Assembly: GCF_010093535.1 (NCBI RefSeq)
Contig: NW_022985188.1
Span: 439,686-503,685 of the forward strand
DNA: 64,000 bases
Reading direction: 5' to 3'
Source of the DNA: Lindgomyces ingoldianus
Taxonomy: Eukaryota > Ascomycota > Dothideomycetes > Pleosporales > Lindgomycetaceae
The position numbers and the translations under genes were made by a program. Each line of letters begins with the position of its first letter. Position 1 is the stretch's first letter. Positions 36,274 to 46,621 of the stretch are shown here, piece by piece. A model generated the notes under the pieces. It ran no database searches and was not told where the DNA came from. It worked only from the letters and a program-made list of their open reading frames with translations.

Positions 36274-38052
36274 TTAACTCTTAGGTTTCTTCCGCACCAG
36301 TCCTGCTGTGAGGGTATTCACACCATTTGCGGAGCCGGAGCTCGCGTTGTTATCTTCCACTTTGACTTTCTTCCTCACAAGTCCATCCCCAAGAAACTGG
36401 GCGCTCTCGTCGTCCGTCTCTTTATTGGCCTCTGTTACGCCACTGTCTACTTCTGGCTTCCTCTTCTTCCTTACTCCGATCACTAACGTGGGTGTGACTC
36501 CATTAGTGGTACCACCCTGCGCTACCGGAATCTCCTTTTTCCCCACAACGGTCCAGCCCCACGTTTCCACTCCTCCTAGAACCGCAATTTCGTCCTTCCA
36601 CCTCTTCGAGCTCTTGGCTGCAGCGGTTCGTGTTGCAAAGTTTTGCTGAAGAAGAATCTCGTTTGCTCTCTCATAGTCTCTCTTGGAGAAAAGAACGGAG
36701 CCACGAGAAGTGCATGGCCAAGTGAAATACAGTGTGGATTCGGGGGGGAATTTTGACAGCCCACCAGCGGAGCTGCCTGAAGTAGTGGAGAGATTCGAGA
36801 TATTGGACTTGATCCGAGGGAGACGGAGAGGAATTGGGCCTGAGTGGGTGTTGACTGGCTTCCGCCGGGACTTCTTGGGAGAAAGGTTACTCTTGAGGGG
36901 TGACATTGGCAGACTGAATGATCCCTGGGATTGAGTCCGGGAGACTGTTTGGGAAGATTCTTCTTCTTCATCGTCCTCCTCAGGTATCGAGGGTTTGGGA
37001 GGTGTAATAACAACCCAAATAAATCCTACAATCCTCCCAGAAGAGCATTCTTGGCGGAAGGCCATCATTTCCCAGAATTGATCCAATGTCTTGATGCTTT
37101 TCCACTGTCCGTTACTTCGGCTTGGAGTTCCGCCTTCCTGGATCATAGCATCACTGCCTCGATCCGGTAGCTCTTCGTCGAGTTCCACTAGATATCTAGA
37201 TTTGGGGTCATCAGGAAAGTGCGGGACAAGACAGCGGGGCGGAGCGCCTGGATGAGAGGCGATTTGAAGGAGAGGGTGCGAAGCAGACCAACGGCGGGGT
37301 TCTGAGGGCGGGAGAGGAATGTAGCGAAGAGTCTCATGGAGGTCGAAGCCAGGTATGACGAGATAGCCTTTCGCAGTGGTGTCAGCCTTCATTGAGGGAG
37401 CATTCCCTGCCACTGATCCTCCACCTGTCACAGCCTCATCCTTGCTTTCTGCAAGACGCTCAGTGACCGACTTCTGCTCAGTCTCAGCAGCATAGTCCCT
37501 CACCAGCGGATCCAGCACTCTGCACCACCATTTTACAAGCCCTCTATCGTCTAAGACATGCTTATTCGAATTGTCAATGCTGCCCGGGAAAAGGTACTGG
37601 TCCTGTGCCCTTGCAAACAGTGAAACCACCAATTTCTTCCCCTCTCTCTGTCTCTCCCGTGCCAGCCATGACACAAATGTCCCACAAATTGCTTTTAGCG
37701 GCGATCCGGCGTGTGATCGGGGGAGGTTGAGAGCGGAGATACAGCCTGTCGAGTCCGCTTTCGAGACGAATATGGTGGTAAGGTGTCTTGTAGTATATAT
37801 CAAGATCTCAATGGCAAGAATGAGCAATTCCTCGGGCGCACCAGCGGCATTTCCATCTCTCGGAGCTATTGACGCGGCGAGAAAATGGGATTCGCAGTAC
37901 GTTCGTTCAGGCTTTCGATTCGGTGGTGCCGAGTACAGGGCCGGAGATCTTGAGGGCGGCGTCGAGTAGTGGTAGAAGGTGAAAGACACATCCTTCGGTA
38001 GCACCTCGGCGAGCAGATATTGCAGAGATTTCGAGGAAGCAACACTTGCCAT
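36274..38052 (-). CDS. RTT109: Histone H3 lysine-56 acetyltransferase Rtt109
   Basis: Uninterrupted 592-residue protein. Family blocks are visible in order: the N-terminal LLAEVLPKDVSFTFYHYSTPP, a central SKADSTGC region where the family has a conserved Asp in the active-site area, RCLVPHFPDDPKSRYLVELDEE, and FWEMMAFRQECSSGRIVGFIWV, the most diagnostic segment. Two acidic/basic low-complexity inserts and a basic C-terminal tail with repeated GLVRKK motifs make it longer than yeast Rtt109 (436 residues), as is usual in filamentous fungi. Rtt109 acetylates newly made H3 on K56 (and K9/K27) with chaperones Asf1 and Vps75, promoting CAF-1-dependent nucleosome assembly and genome stability. It is divergent from the mitochondrial ribosomal protein gene with about 207 bases between starts. 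Confidence 0.93.
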   Translation of the reverse strand: MASVASSKSLQYLLAEVLPKDVSFTFYHYSTPPSRSPALYSAPPNRKPERTYCESHFLAASIAPRDGNAAGAPEELLILAIEILIYTTRHLTTIFVSKADSTGCISALNLPRSHAGSPLKAICGTFVSWLARERQREGKKLVVSLFARAQDQYLFPGSIDNSNKHVLDDRGLVKWWCRVLDPLVRDYAAETEQKSVTERLAESKDEAVTGGGSVAGNAPSMKADTTAKGYLVIPGFDLHETLRYIPLPPSEPRRWSASHPLLQIASHPGAPPRCLVPHFPDDPKSRYLVELDEELPDRGSDAMIQEGGTPSRSNGQWKSIKTLDQFWEMMAFRQECSSGRIVGFIWVVITPPKPSIPEEDDEEEESSQTVSRTQSQGSFSLPMSPLKSNLSPKKSRRKPVNTHSGPIPLRLPRIKSNISNLSTTSGSSAGGLSKFPPESTLYFTWPCTSRGSVLFSKRDYERANEILLQQNFATRTAAAKSSKRWKDEIAVLGGVETWGWTVVGKKEIPVAQGGTTNGVTPTLVIGVRKKRKPEVDSGVTEANKETDDESAQFLGDGLVRKKVKVEDNNASSGSANGVNTLTAGLVRKKPKS

Positions 38053-38259
38053 TGGTAGAGCTGTAGAGAGGGAGAGGGGGAGGGGGATGCGGTCTTAAGG
38101 TTAAGGGAGGAGGGAACAAGTGAAATCCACTAGGCTTGATGTAGCTAGCCGGATATTTTTCATCTCAACCTCACCCTCGCCTCTCGAAGAAAGCGAGACG
38201 TCATCGTTGCAAGCTCAATTCGCCCACAACGTGAGCTGCTGTGCCTCCTATAAAATACA

Positions 38260-39211
38260 ATGGCACTGAAACAGCCTATTCGGACCTTAGTATCCACTGC
38301 AACATGCTCTGTTCGCCCTATGCAGTCACGCCGAACATGTCTACTGCAGACATCTACATCAGCATTCTCAACGTCCACCCCCTCCTGCGGCCCCGAATAC
38401 GAAACAGAAGCAGCAGAGCGACCACGCTGGCAGCAGACCCCCGCGCGCATGGTGGCCCCCTTCCGAGTACGGCCAATGCCACAGGGACCGGTGTTCAAAG
38501 TCAACGATGACCCGCGGAGGTTAGATGAAATGTATATACGGATGCTAGGAGCGAACGGCAACAAGGTGCTGACGGACGAGGTGAAGTGGCTGGCAGTGAC
38601 GCATAAAAGCTTTGATCATGGGAGGCGAGGGTTCAATGATCGATTGGCATTTCTGGGTATGTTCGGAGTACTCACGTCAATGGATATAATGTATGAGGGG
38701 AGCGATGCTGACGAGCGACGCGCAATTAGGACGCCGAATAGTGTCGCTACAGACATCTCTGGCGCTACTCAACTCACCGCAAGCGTCTAGTCCTCCGGGA
38801 AAAGACGAGTTCGGCCGAATACCATTTCATCATCCTGCCTTGAGGGGACTGCCCGGTCTCTCCCAGGAAGCAAAAGATAGTGTGCTGGATAAGTCTCGGC
38901 TTGGGCCCATTGCAGAGCGGTATGGCCTCGACAAAGTAACGCGGTGGAAGCCAAAGCGGGTATGTAAACTCTCCGTTCAAACCCTGCATCATCCCCTCAC
39001 GTGCCCTGTCTCACGTGCCTGCTTCACCATCAACACAACGACTGACATGCTCCAGGCCGACAATCTTCAGGGCTCGGGAATAGATGCCGTCCTCTCAACC
39101 TCCCTTTATGCCATCGTCGGCGCCGTAGCCCTAGAGCGTGGCGGGGACCTCGCCAACAAAATCGCTCAAGATAAGATTCTTTCACCGCTGGGCTTCCTCT
39201 TCGAAAATTGA
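38260..39211 (+). CDS. Mitochondrial large-subunit ribosomal protein with RNase III fold (mL57/Mrpl15 type)
   Basis: Three exons (38260-38656, 38730-38959, 39056-39211) with introns of 73 and 96 bases give 260 residues. The N-terminus is basic, Ser/Thr-rich and lacks acidic residues, as in a mitochondrial import sequence. The body has the degenerate RNase III fold: EVKWLAVTHKSFDHGRRGFNDRLAFLGRRIVSL (the LAVTHKSF and RLAFLGRR parts joined by splicing) and the final helix YAIVGAVALERGGDLANKI. The catalytic acidic residues of true RNase III are not conserved here (the box that is usually E-x-L-E-F-x-G-D reads DRLAFLGR), consistent with a structural ribosomal protein of the mL57/Mrpl15 type rather than a nuclease. 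Confidence 0.85.
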
Positions 39212-39820
39212 GCAAGTTTCGCTCCTTCTCTTGTAAATTACCACCTGTAGCATATGGCAACGGCCAAGGCAGCTGAGCAAACAGTATCATGCCCTAATAA
39301 GTGCAAGGGAAATGAAAGAAGTGATCTCACCGCCTAGCGGCAGAACCGTATTGAGCAATACCATGAAAACAGCTCCTCCCACGTTGAAATTTGATCCCCT
39401 TAGCACCACTGACTTTGGAATACTGCATCTTCGCTGCACACGAAAGGTTGACGGCATCTTGGTCTGTCCTTGGCGCACATAGGGGGCTCACGACTCCTAT
39501 GTCAGCATGGCTATTATAAAGTATGCAGATAATAGTTACCATCTTAACAACTGAACAGGGCCAATCGCGTGTCCAAGTACTTTCGCTCAGGTCAGCAATT
39601 TATGTACCGAGATTGAGCGAGCAAGGCAGGCATGCAAGTCGCTACAATTCGTTCTCCGGTGCAGACATCCATCAGCGTGCAATGATTTGAATACCTGTCC
39701 AAAGAAGAGATCGACGACTTGGGATACTGTCAGCTTGGAAGAACTACTATCCTCTCAGAAACGAATCCTTCCGAGGCAAAAAGTGAGACTTGCTCTCAAA
39801 CTGTCAGCCTCATTACTCTA
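39212..39820. other. Intergenic, no gene seen
   Basis: Nothing recognisable on either strand. Confidence 0.5.
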
Positions 39821-39839
39821 GTTGAAGACATTGCCAGCA

Positions 39840-40252
39840 GACCAGACTCACCACATCGAAGTCGACCAGCCCTTTGTTCTCTACACACTTTCTGATTCGA
39901 CTTAGAGCAAATCAAGCGAGCCAAAGCCACGACTGATGTTCCTCGAGTTTGGCATCTTGCTCATAGAGATCTGGAATGAAGATTCATTCGCAGCTTTCTC
40001 CAAAAAGGAGCTCAGATTGAACACGTTGGCCCTTACATGCGCGAAGATGTTGCAAGGCAGTGGTTTGGTGTTACAAACGAGGGGATGACGGAATGCTTTG
40101 CGAACGTTGAAGCGTGCTTGAGCTTCGCCTTCGAATACATGCAAGGTGTCCAGACTTGGGATAATGAAATTCTAGGGAAGTCGGTCTGCGCGAAGATTGT
40201 TGGTCCGTTGATTGAGGAGTGTGGTGCTTTCCCTGGTAAATTACCAGAGTAG
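39840..40252 (+). pseudogene. Possible decayed coding fragment, family unknown
   Basis: Bases 39854-39898 read HHIEVDQPFVLYTLSD in one frame, and 39902-40252 reads on in another with an in-frame TGA near 39977; the stretch EHVGPYMREDVARQWFGV and the final 70 residues look like natural protein. There is no good start or intron that repairs it. I do not recognise the family. Could be the remains of a gene or chance. Confidence 0.3.
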
Positions 40253-41182
40253 AGACTACTGGGTTTTACAAGATGATCATGCACACGTTGTTCCATGCAA
40301 ATTATAACACTCTGAAACACATCTCTCAAGCTTAATGCCGTACAGAAAGAGGATTCATCTCGGGGTTTTTTATAATGCAGGTATGTTGGTGCGGCGACGT
40401 CGGCAGGCGGCAGCTGCTTCACTTGCTTCAAGAGGCCGAGTGAGCTAGAGGGCGTCGCAGTGCATACTTCAGTGAGATGGCGCGTGGGACTCGGGCTCCT
40501 CCTGGATCCTTGTGGCACGGTCAAGTTTGTGCGAGCTGACAGATCCACAACTGAGAGGCGCAAAAGCTCCTGGATGGAGTCTTAAGCTGCATTGTAGATA
40601 AAATACCTCGCCCAACAGCTTTCTATCCGTACGCTTCAGCAACTGGTGCTTCATTGCGAAGGAATGTCCGAACCGCCTAAGGAGAAGAAACCTCTGAAGT
40701 AGAGGCGGTACTACTGAATTTGACGGAAAGATTAAGCTCCTCAGACTTCAAAATTATTCAAATCGGCTATTCCGAGACAGCAGCAAGCTGCAGGCATTTG
40801 CGCTGCCACACACACTGGATTCATTCTGAGCCCGTATATACTTGATTGGCTTAAGTGAACCTGGTATTCTATAAAGGTTGTGATCCTGCACATTCTATTA
40901 TGGATTAGAGAAACGAATTTGTATCTAATTATTATCGCGCCAAAGGAGATGAGTGGATGCTGGCAGTATTAGACATCTTCTGAGCTGTCGTATGTTAAAA
41001 GGACTAAAGCGGAGTTGCCATTTCAAGAGTGTCATCACCATACTAAAATAACCCTCGACCACAAAATCCATATAAATAAATATTAAGACGCATGCAAGCT
41101 TAAACACAGAAACTTAAATCCTATACAAATGTTACGCAAAACAAAATAAATTGCTACTGTTAAAGAGGGTCTGTCTTATCGC
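40253..41182. other. Intergenic, no gene seen
   Basis: 3' flank of the long Ser/Pro-rich protein gene; AT-rich towards 41,100. Confidence 0.5.
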
Positions 41183-44100
41183 TCAAGCTTTTAAAAACCC
41201 ATCAGCATCATACAGACTCCCCGGCGTCCCATCCACACTCCCACTTGGCGACACCACCTGTATCCTCACATTAGGCGTTCCAAGCCCGAGCGCATATCTT
41301 TTCCGATACTGACCACCTGCCAATTTCCTATCACCACGCAGCTTGTCTAGTTTGCTGGAGATAGAGAGAGTGGCGGGTGAATCGTCCTTTGCGACCTCGA
41401 ACTCGCGTTTGCGAGATGAATTTGGCATTGATGGATTGGCAGCAGTAGCGGTGTGGTTGGGAGATGAAGCGACTGACTGGAAGTTGTTTTTAGGTTTATT
41501 CGGCAAGCTTGGAGGATGAATCAGGTGTGGAGGTATCGAATGCCAAAAGTTTTCGTCGTTGTCCCAGACATTGGAGCTTCTGTTTCTGTTCTCTTCATCC
41601 TCCTGTGGTGAAGTCAGATGAATGCTTGAAGCTCCTGCGTTTGACTTGTTGGGTTTCTTCCTTAGTTCCACTGTCTCCGCTCCGGTGGAGGTTGAAGTAG
41701 CGAGAGTATCGTCTTCGACGATCTCGAGTATTGTGGATTCTTGCTCCCACGAATCTAGCACTCCGCCTGTAGGCCTTCGCTCTTTTTCTTCACCCAATGC
41801 CTCCTCGTTTTCGTATGCAATTTCAGCCTCTTTGAGCCAGCTTCCATCTCCAGGAAGCGGGATGCGTTCTTCTTGGTCCCACCTTAGATACCTTCTCTCA
41901 CCTTGTCCTCCCTTTTCAGCCTCTAGGTTCATGTGTCGTAGCCTCTGAATTGAACTTTGAAGCGGTCTTGGCGAGCTTCGTCTCCGTCCGGAAGCTGACG
42001 GAGGGAGAGAGGGCATATCACGGAAATTGAGTGTGGGGGCAGGAAGTTGAGCGTAACAGGGATAGGGAGAACGAGGTGGGAATGGACGCGTGGGTTGTGG
42101 AGAAGATTGTACAGAGAAGTAGGTGGAGCTTGGGAAGGACTGTGCAGTTAATGGCTGTTGCGCGAGGCCAGATTGAGTCGGTGACCTCACTCTCTCCTGT
42201 GACGGCCTGCTGTCTCCTGGCTGTTGGGATGGTGGGCTAGATGTGAAAGCAGCTTCAATGAAGGGCTCAGACATTTCCTGTGCAGAGGTGGAATTGTTCG
42301 GGATTGGCTTATTTTCGGGGTGACATGGTGAGTAGTTCCCTTCAGAGCTACTATTGAGAGTACTGAACGTGTCTTTGCTCAGAATCGATGGGCAAGCCGT
42401 ATTCTGTATTGAAGAATATCGAAGTAATTGATCCTGTGGAAGAGGGAGAAATGCATGAGGCCGCATCATCTCTGGCGAACAAGGAGGCGGGTCTGATAAG
42501 CGCTCATAGTTCATGGTCCGGGCAGACGTTGCAGAAGATTCCTCTGGAAAGGTTGAAAAGGGAGAAGGAAACTGTCCAAGTGTTGGACTGCTGGTAGGGG
42601 TATGATATACCAAATAAGGGTACTCAGGGTTGTACTGATCGACGAGGAGTGGTCGCTGAGGTGATGAAGAAAACAATGGGAGGTCATCGAGTGGGGATGA
42701 GGGAGCGGCTTGAGAGTCTGGAGTCTTCAATTCGTCGTCGTATTCATTGGATGATTGAGATAGCGCAAAAGTTGGTGGTGGTGACATATTCCGGCCCATA
42801 GCAGGCAGATTACAGCATGGGCGAGGAAACTTTGGAATACTCAACAAAGACCAACTGCTCATACGATTAAGTGTTCGCGGAGATGAGTTTTGGAGGTCCC
42901 AGAGAGAGTCACTGACCATAGGTGGCTCGGTGGGTCTATGATCGTCGTTTGCCATAGAAAGCATAGGCGGGTTCGGCGTCAGTGAAGCGCAGGTGGTTGT
43001 CGCAGTGATATTCACATCTGATGCAAACATGGGCGAACTTGGGGGCCTTGGGAGAGATCGTGCATTCGAGAAGTTGAGATAAAGACCGGTCTTCTTCTCT
43101 ACAGATGGATGTGGCAAATCTTCCTGGTCGTTATTTAGGACTGAGGGGCAAGGGCTCGATGTGCCAGAAGGAGGCCTTAAAATTATAGGCACAAGGGAGA
43201 TCCTGACGCAGTTTTGCCGCTGGTGGGCACTACGAGCAGCAGGACTTCCTTTCAAAGTCGGTGGCTTCCCCCATGAAAAGGTTGTAGAGTCCCACTGGAA
43301 TGGATTTCCGTTGCTGCTCCTTGTCGAAGATACTTGTGTAGAATCCTGCGAAAGTTGGCGCGTTGGAGTATGATCCATCCTGGATATGCCCCGCAGAATC
43401 GACGTTCGCTTTGAGCGTTCTTGGGGGGACCCCGAAGCGGCAACCTGGGATCTTGACTGTTGTCGAGGGGTATTTAGATATTGAACACTGAGTGGACAAT
43501 AAGTAGGTGAAACAACCTTGCTTAGTAGAACGCGTTCATCCATCTCGACCTTTCTGATAGACTGGACGCCTGAGGAGTTGTTGTTCATAGTAGAGCGTCG
43601 ATTTTCTGTCTGAGACTTTTGCTTGGCCGAGGGAGTGTCAACACTGTATCGAGCCGTGTTACTGTTGATCGAGCCCTGAGACCGCTTGTTCCTCTCATGA
43701 AGCGTGAGCATACCTCCAAAGGGTCTGGGTCCAATAGTGAGGGAATTCCTCCAGTTCCTCCTGGAACATTTCTGGACTTGAATGTTGTTGTAATGTGGCA
43801 GAATTGGGCTTGACTGAGTGGCTAGAATAGAACTACCAGCTGACTCAAGACCATAGACTGAAAGCTGGGATGGGGTTTTACTGAGGAGGCTTCGTTGTTG
43901 ACTCCCACTCTTGGGGCGCGTAACATGCAATGGAAGAGGAGGCATCGGCGCTTCTGGGTCATTTCCGGATCTTTGGCTACATACACTAGCAGACCTTGTA
44001 TGTAGTTTTGAATCCTCAACGCGACATTGTACGCTCTTCGTCAGGCTTACAGGAATCTCTGCAACTAACCCGGATCCATTCGGTAGTAACCGGGTTTCAG

Positions 44101-44803
44101 TTTTTGTTATCGGCTTCGTGGCCAAGCTTCTGCATCGAGGCTCGGGTTGTGTTGCTGTAACATCGTCGTGATTTTCATCTTGCCAATCGCTACGAAAAGC
44201 AGGATGTCGTTTCTGTAATGATTGGCCCGAAGATCGGTGACTTCGAGTCCTCTTTGGTGAAAACGGCTGGCACCCCAAAGAATCGCTTAGTCTAGGAACG
44301 AGAGTTGATAGTTTTGGGCCCTCTATCACAGTTGGGAGGGTCGGAACCTTTATCTTTTTCAAATGAATAGCCCTTCCTGACGATCGGCGCGTCGAGAATG
44401 GCCACGAGAGGCAGCTCGGCTTGTCCACAAATCCAACAGGTTTCGGAGGCGCAGAATGCGGCGAAATTGATTGCAACTTCGCAGTTTTGATAGTCTTAAC
44501 GGAGGACAATGTGCCCCATCCGTTCTTTGAGTTGAATGGCAGGATTGCACTGCGCCTGAGTACTCTGCGCGGTTTGGCGATTGGCGCAGTTTTCGACTGC
44601 CGTGCCTGTGACTGCGCGATGGCGACTCCTCGCTCTTCCAGATCCTTCAAATATCGGTTGTGTGTTCGCACTGCTCGACAGAGGAGAAACACGAGGCTGA
44701 TGAGGAGCCCTAAGATGACAACTCCCACACCTGTTAGGACCGCAGCCAGGGCTGTGCTGCTCAATTGGCCTGAGGCGGTGGTGCGTATTCCAATCGACGC
44801 CAT
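41183..44803 (-). CDS. Very long Ser/Pro-rich protein with one N-terminal membrane helix
   Basis: Single-exon frame of 1,206 residues from the ATG at 44803; the frame is open 55 codons further upstream, without an ATG. After about 17 residues comes one strong membrane helix (ALAAVLTGVGVVILGLLISLVFLLC) and a basic flank, so the N-terminus is probably outside or lumenal and the remaining 1,150 residues cytosolic. The tail is low-complexity, rich in Ser, Pro, Arg and Gln with many SP and RxxS sites; two more ordered patches are SIQRLRHMNLEAEKGGQGE followed by RRYLRWDQEERIPLPGDGSW, and the C-terminal RYALGLGTPNVRIQV. No family recognised. Such proteins in ascomycetes are usually annotated as hypothetical and may be phosphorylation-controlled scaffolds at a membrane (inference). 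Confidence 0.7.
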   Translation of the reverse strand: MASIGIRTTASGQLSSTALAAVLTGVGVVILGLLISLVFLLCRAVRTHNRYLKDLEERGVAIAQSQARQSKTAPIAKPRRVLRRSAILPFNSKNGWGTLSSVKTIKTAKLQSISPHSAPPKPVGFVDKPSCLSWPFSTRRSSGRAIHLKKIKVPTLPTVIEGPKLSTLVPRLSDSLGCQPFSPKRTRSHRSSGQSLQKRHPAFRSDWQDENHDDVTATQPEPRCRSLATKPITKTETRLLPNGSGLVAEIPVSLTKSVQCRVEDSKLHTRSASVCSQRSGNDPEAPMPPLPLHVTRPKSGSQQRSLLSKTPSQLSVYGLESAGSSILATQSSPILPHYNNIQVQKCSRRNWRNSLTIGPRPFGGMLTLHERNKRSQGSINSNTARYSVDTPSAKQKSQTENRRSTMNNNSSGVQSIRKVEMDERVLLSKVVSPTYCPLSVQYLNTPRQQSRSQVAASGSPQERSKRTSILRGISRMDHTPTRQLSQDSTQVSSTRSSNGNPFQWDSTTFSWGKPPTLKGSPAARSAHQRQNCVRISLVPIILRPPSGTSSPCPSVLNNDQEDLPHPSVEKKTGLYLNFSNARSLPRPPSSPMFASDVNITATTTCASLTPNPPMLSMANDDHRPTEPPMVSDSLWDLQNSSPRTLNRMSSWSLLSIPKFPRPCCNLPAMGRNMSPPPTFALSQSSNEYDDELKTPDSQAAPSSPLDDLPLFSSSPQRPLLVDQYNPEYPYLVYHTPTSSPTLGQFPSPFSTFPEESSATSARTMNYERLSDPPPCSPEMMRPHAFLPLPQDQLLRYSSIQNTACPSILSKDTFSTLNSSSEGNYSPCHPENKPIPNNSTSAQEMSEPFIEAAFTSSPPSQQPGDSRPSQERVRSPTQSGLAQQPLTAQSFPSSTYFSVQSSPQPTRPFPPRSPYPCYAQLPAPTLNFRDMPSLPPSASGRRRSSPRPLQSSIQRLRHMNLEAEKGGQGERRYLRWDQEERIPLPGDGSWLKEAEIAYENEEALGEEKERRPTGGVLDSWEQESTILEIVEDDTLATSTSTGAETVELRKKPNKSNAGASSIHLTSPQEDEENRNRSSNVWDNDENFWHSIPPHLIHPPSLPNKPKNNFQSVASSPNHTATAANPSMPNSSRKREFEVAKDDSPATLSISSKLDKLRGDRKLAGGQYRKRYALGLGTPNVRIQVVSPSGSVDGTPGSLYDADGFLKA

Positions 44804-45761
44804 TGTCTTCTCTCCTTTTTCCCTCTTCGGGTGACAAGGTATTGGGTATTTTGATCGTATTTTTTGCAATGCGCTTGAATGCTGCTGAATTTCCGGGGAC
44901 GGCTTGATCAGAACGGCTGTTTGAAATGAAGGTACATGGGTACTAGTATGCTGTATCCCACGAGGCAAATTATCCCTCTTCTAAATGCAATACCTTTGGT
45001 GTTCTGATAACAATGCGAACGAAAGAGAACGGCGAGGTACACTCGTAATAAGTGACGATAGCAACATAAACAGAGGGATTTGGTGATATAAACCTAAGAA
45101 CTTCTGGGATATTTTGCAGTTGTCGAAGCAATGGCTGGAATGTTGAGGGGAAATGGAAAGAAAACTTGTATGGTGGCATAGCAAGGGATAAGGGTGGAAT
45201 GCGCTCCCTTGACTCGCACCGAGCTGTGTGACATCGCTATGGTCGAAGGGGGGAAACGGAATGATCATGGGCATGAATAAGGAGAATTAAAAGACCTTTC
45301 GTATAGACTGTTGATATTCGGAGGTGGCATGCAACCCTACGTCCTGTCTTCTCAGGCGTGACAGGTCTGATGGCTTGAAGCTAGCTAGGTTCAGGTCTAC
45401 CTAGCATCTTGACTGAAGGTGCGACGGACAGACTTTGCAGCTATTAGAGAAGCAATCCTGAAGTTAAATCTTGTAGGGATTTTTCAGTAAGATGACGAAA
45501 TCCGCGTTGGCACAACATCTTTATGTTTCGGGAAACCCTCGGGGAATTCTGCATAGGATGAAAATGTCTGCGTCAGTACCACGGATTCTTATTTTGCGGG
45601 AGCTCGATTCAATATGGTGCCGAGGGACGTTGCCGCTCCACAACTAAACTAGCGAGTTGCATCGTTTGCTCTGTTCTAGGAGAATAAGGACTGAAAGGCT
45701 TCTTCAATGATTGTTTCATCCCGATCACCATAGCGCTGCCAGCCAGAAGCACAGAAGCTTA
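44804..45761. other. Intergenic, no gene seen
   Basis: Promoter of the long Ser/Pro-rich gene, then sequence without recognisable content up to the MITE. Confidence 0.5.
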
Positions 45762-46129
45762 ACGTATTCTATCAGTAAGCTGCGCATATCAGTAAGCTGC
45801 GCATATCAGTAAGTTGCGCCACCCCAAAACCCACCGAAAATGACGAAACCCGCACCTCAAGATCTGAACAACACTTGAAAGAATAGTCTAAGATTTTAAT
45901 ATAGTTTCGTTGTCTTTCTAGACTATGGTGTATATTTAGCCTAAGTTTGGCCTTGAAATTTGATATCTTAGGTATAGAACCTAAGACTCTAATATATGTC
46001 TTAGAAGGGGTATAAAATGCCAATGTTACATTATTAGATTTTTCTGCGTATCCTCTGGCGAGATCTTGAGGTGCGATTTTCGTGATTTTCGGTGATTTTC
46101 GGGGTGCGTAGCTTACTGATAGAATACGT
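45762..46129. mobile_element. 368-base MITE with about 90-base inverted repeats and TA target duplication
   Basis: Left end ACGTATTCTATCAGTAAGCT and right end its reverse (AGCTTACTGATAGAATACGT) are flanked by TA at 45760-45761 and 46130-46131, as in Tc1/mariner-type elements. The inverted repeats continue inward with GCACCCC, CCGAAAAT and CGCACCTCAAGATCT, matched on both arms with small differences. The left arm has the 17-base unit ATCAGTAAGCTGCGCAT repeated about three times (45771-45820), whereas the right arm has one. The centre is AT-rich and non-coding. It is too short for a transposase, so must be mobilised in trans. Confidence 0.85.
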
Positions 46130-46131
46130 TA

Positions 46132-46621
46132 CCCATGCGAATTGGCGGCGGTGAACACGGTGAGCGTTATGTCGCAGAGTGCTCTGGTAACACACCTGCT
46201 CCATTATGCTGCGGTTGAAGTGCGGGCATATGGGATCTTTTCTTAAGCAGGGGTATGGATTTAACAAGGAAAAGCACAGAATGGTAAGTTCCGAGGAAAT
46301 CCTAAGAAACATAAAGTCAGAGATCGAAGGACTCTACACGTAGGATGGATGAGAAAGCGCGGACAGAGGCTAACTAATTGAGCCTTCAGCGCCATCGCTA
46401 TTCTCGACACGTCTGAAGTCTGAAAATGATTTACGTGTCGTAAGCCCATCCACAGCACAGAATATACCCGAGATGCAAAATTAATTTTTGATCAATATCT
46501 TGAATTGAATCTAAACATCTAAAATATGTACTAGAAGCGAGCTGTCGAAAAGCTAGCCCTGGGTATAATGATATAAACTCGAAGAAATTAAAACACCCTC
46601 ATCAACCACTCTCATCCATAA
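46132..46621. other. Intergenic, no gene seen
   Basis: 3' flank of the membrane-anchored pepsin-fold gene. Confidence 0.5.
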
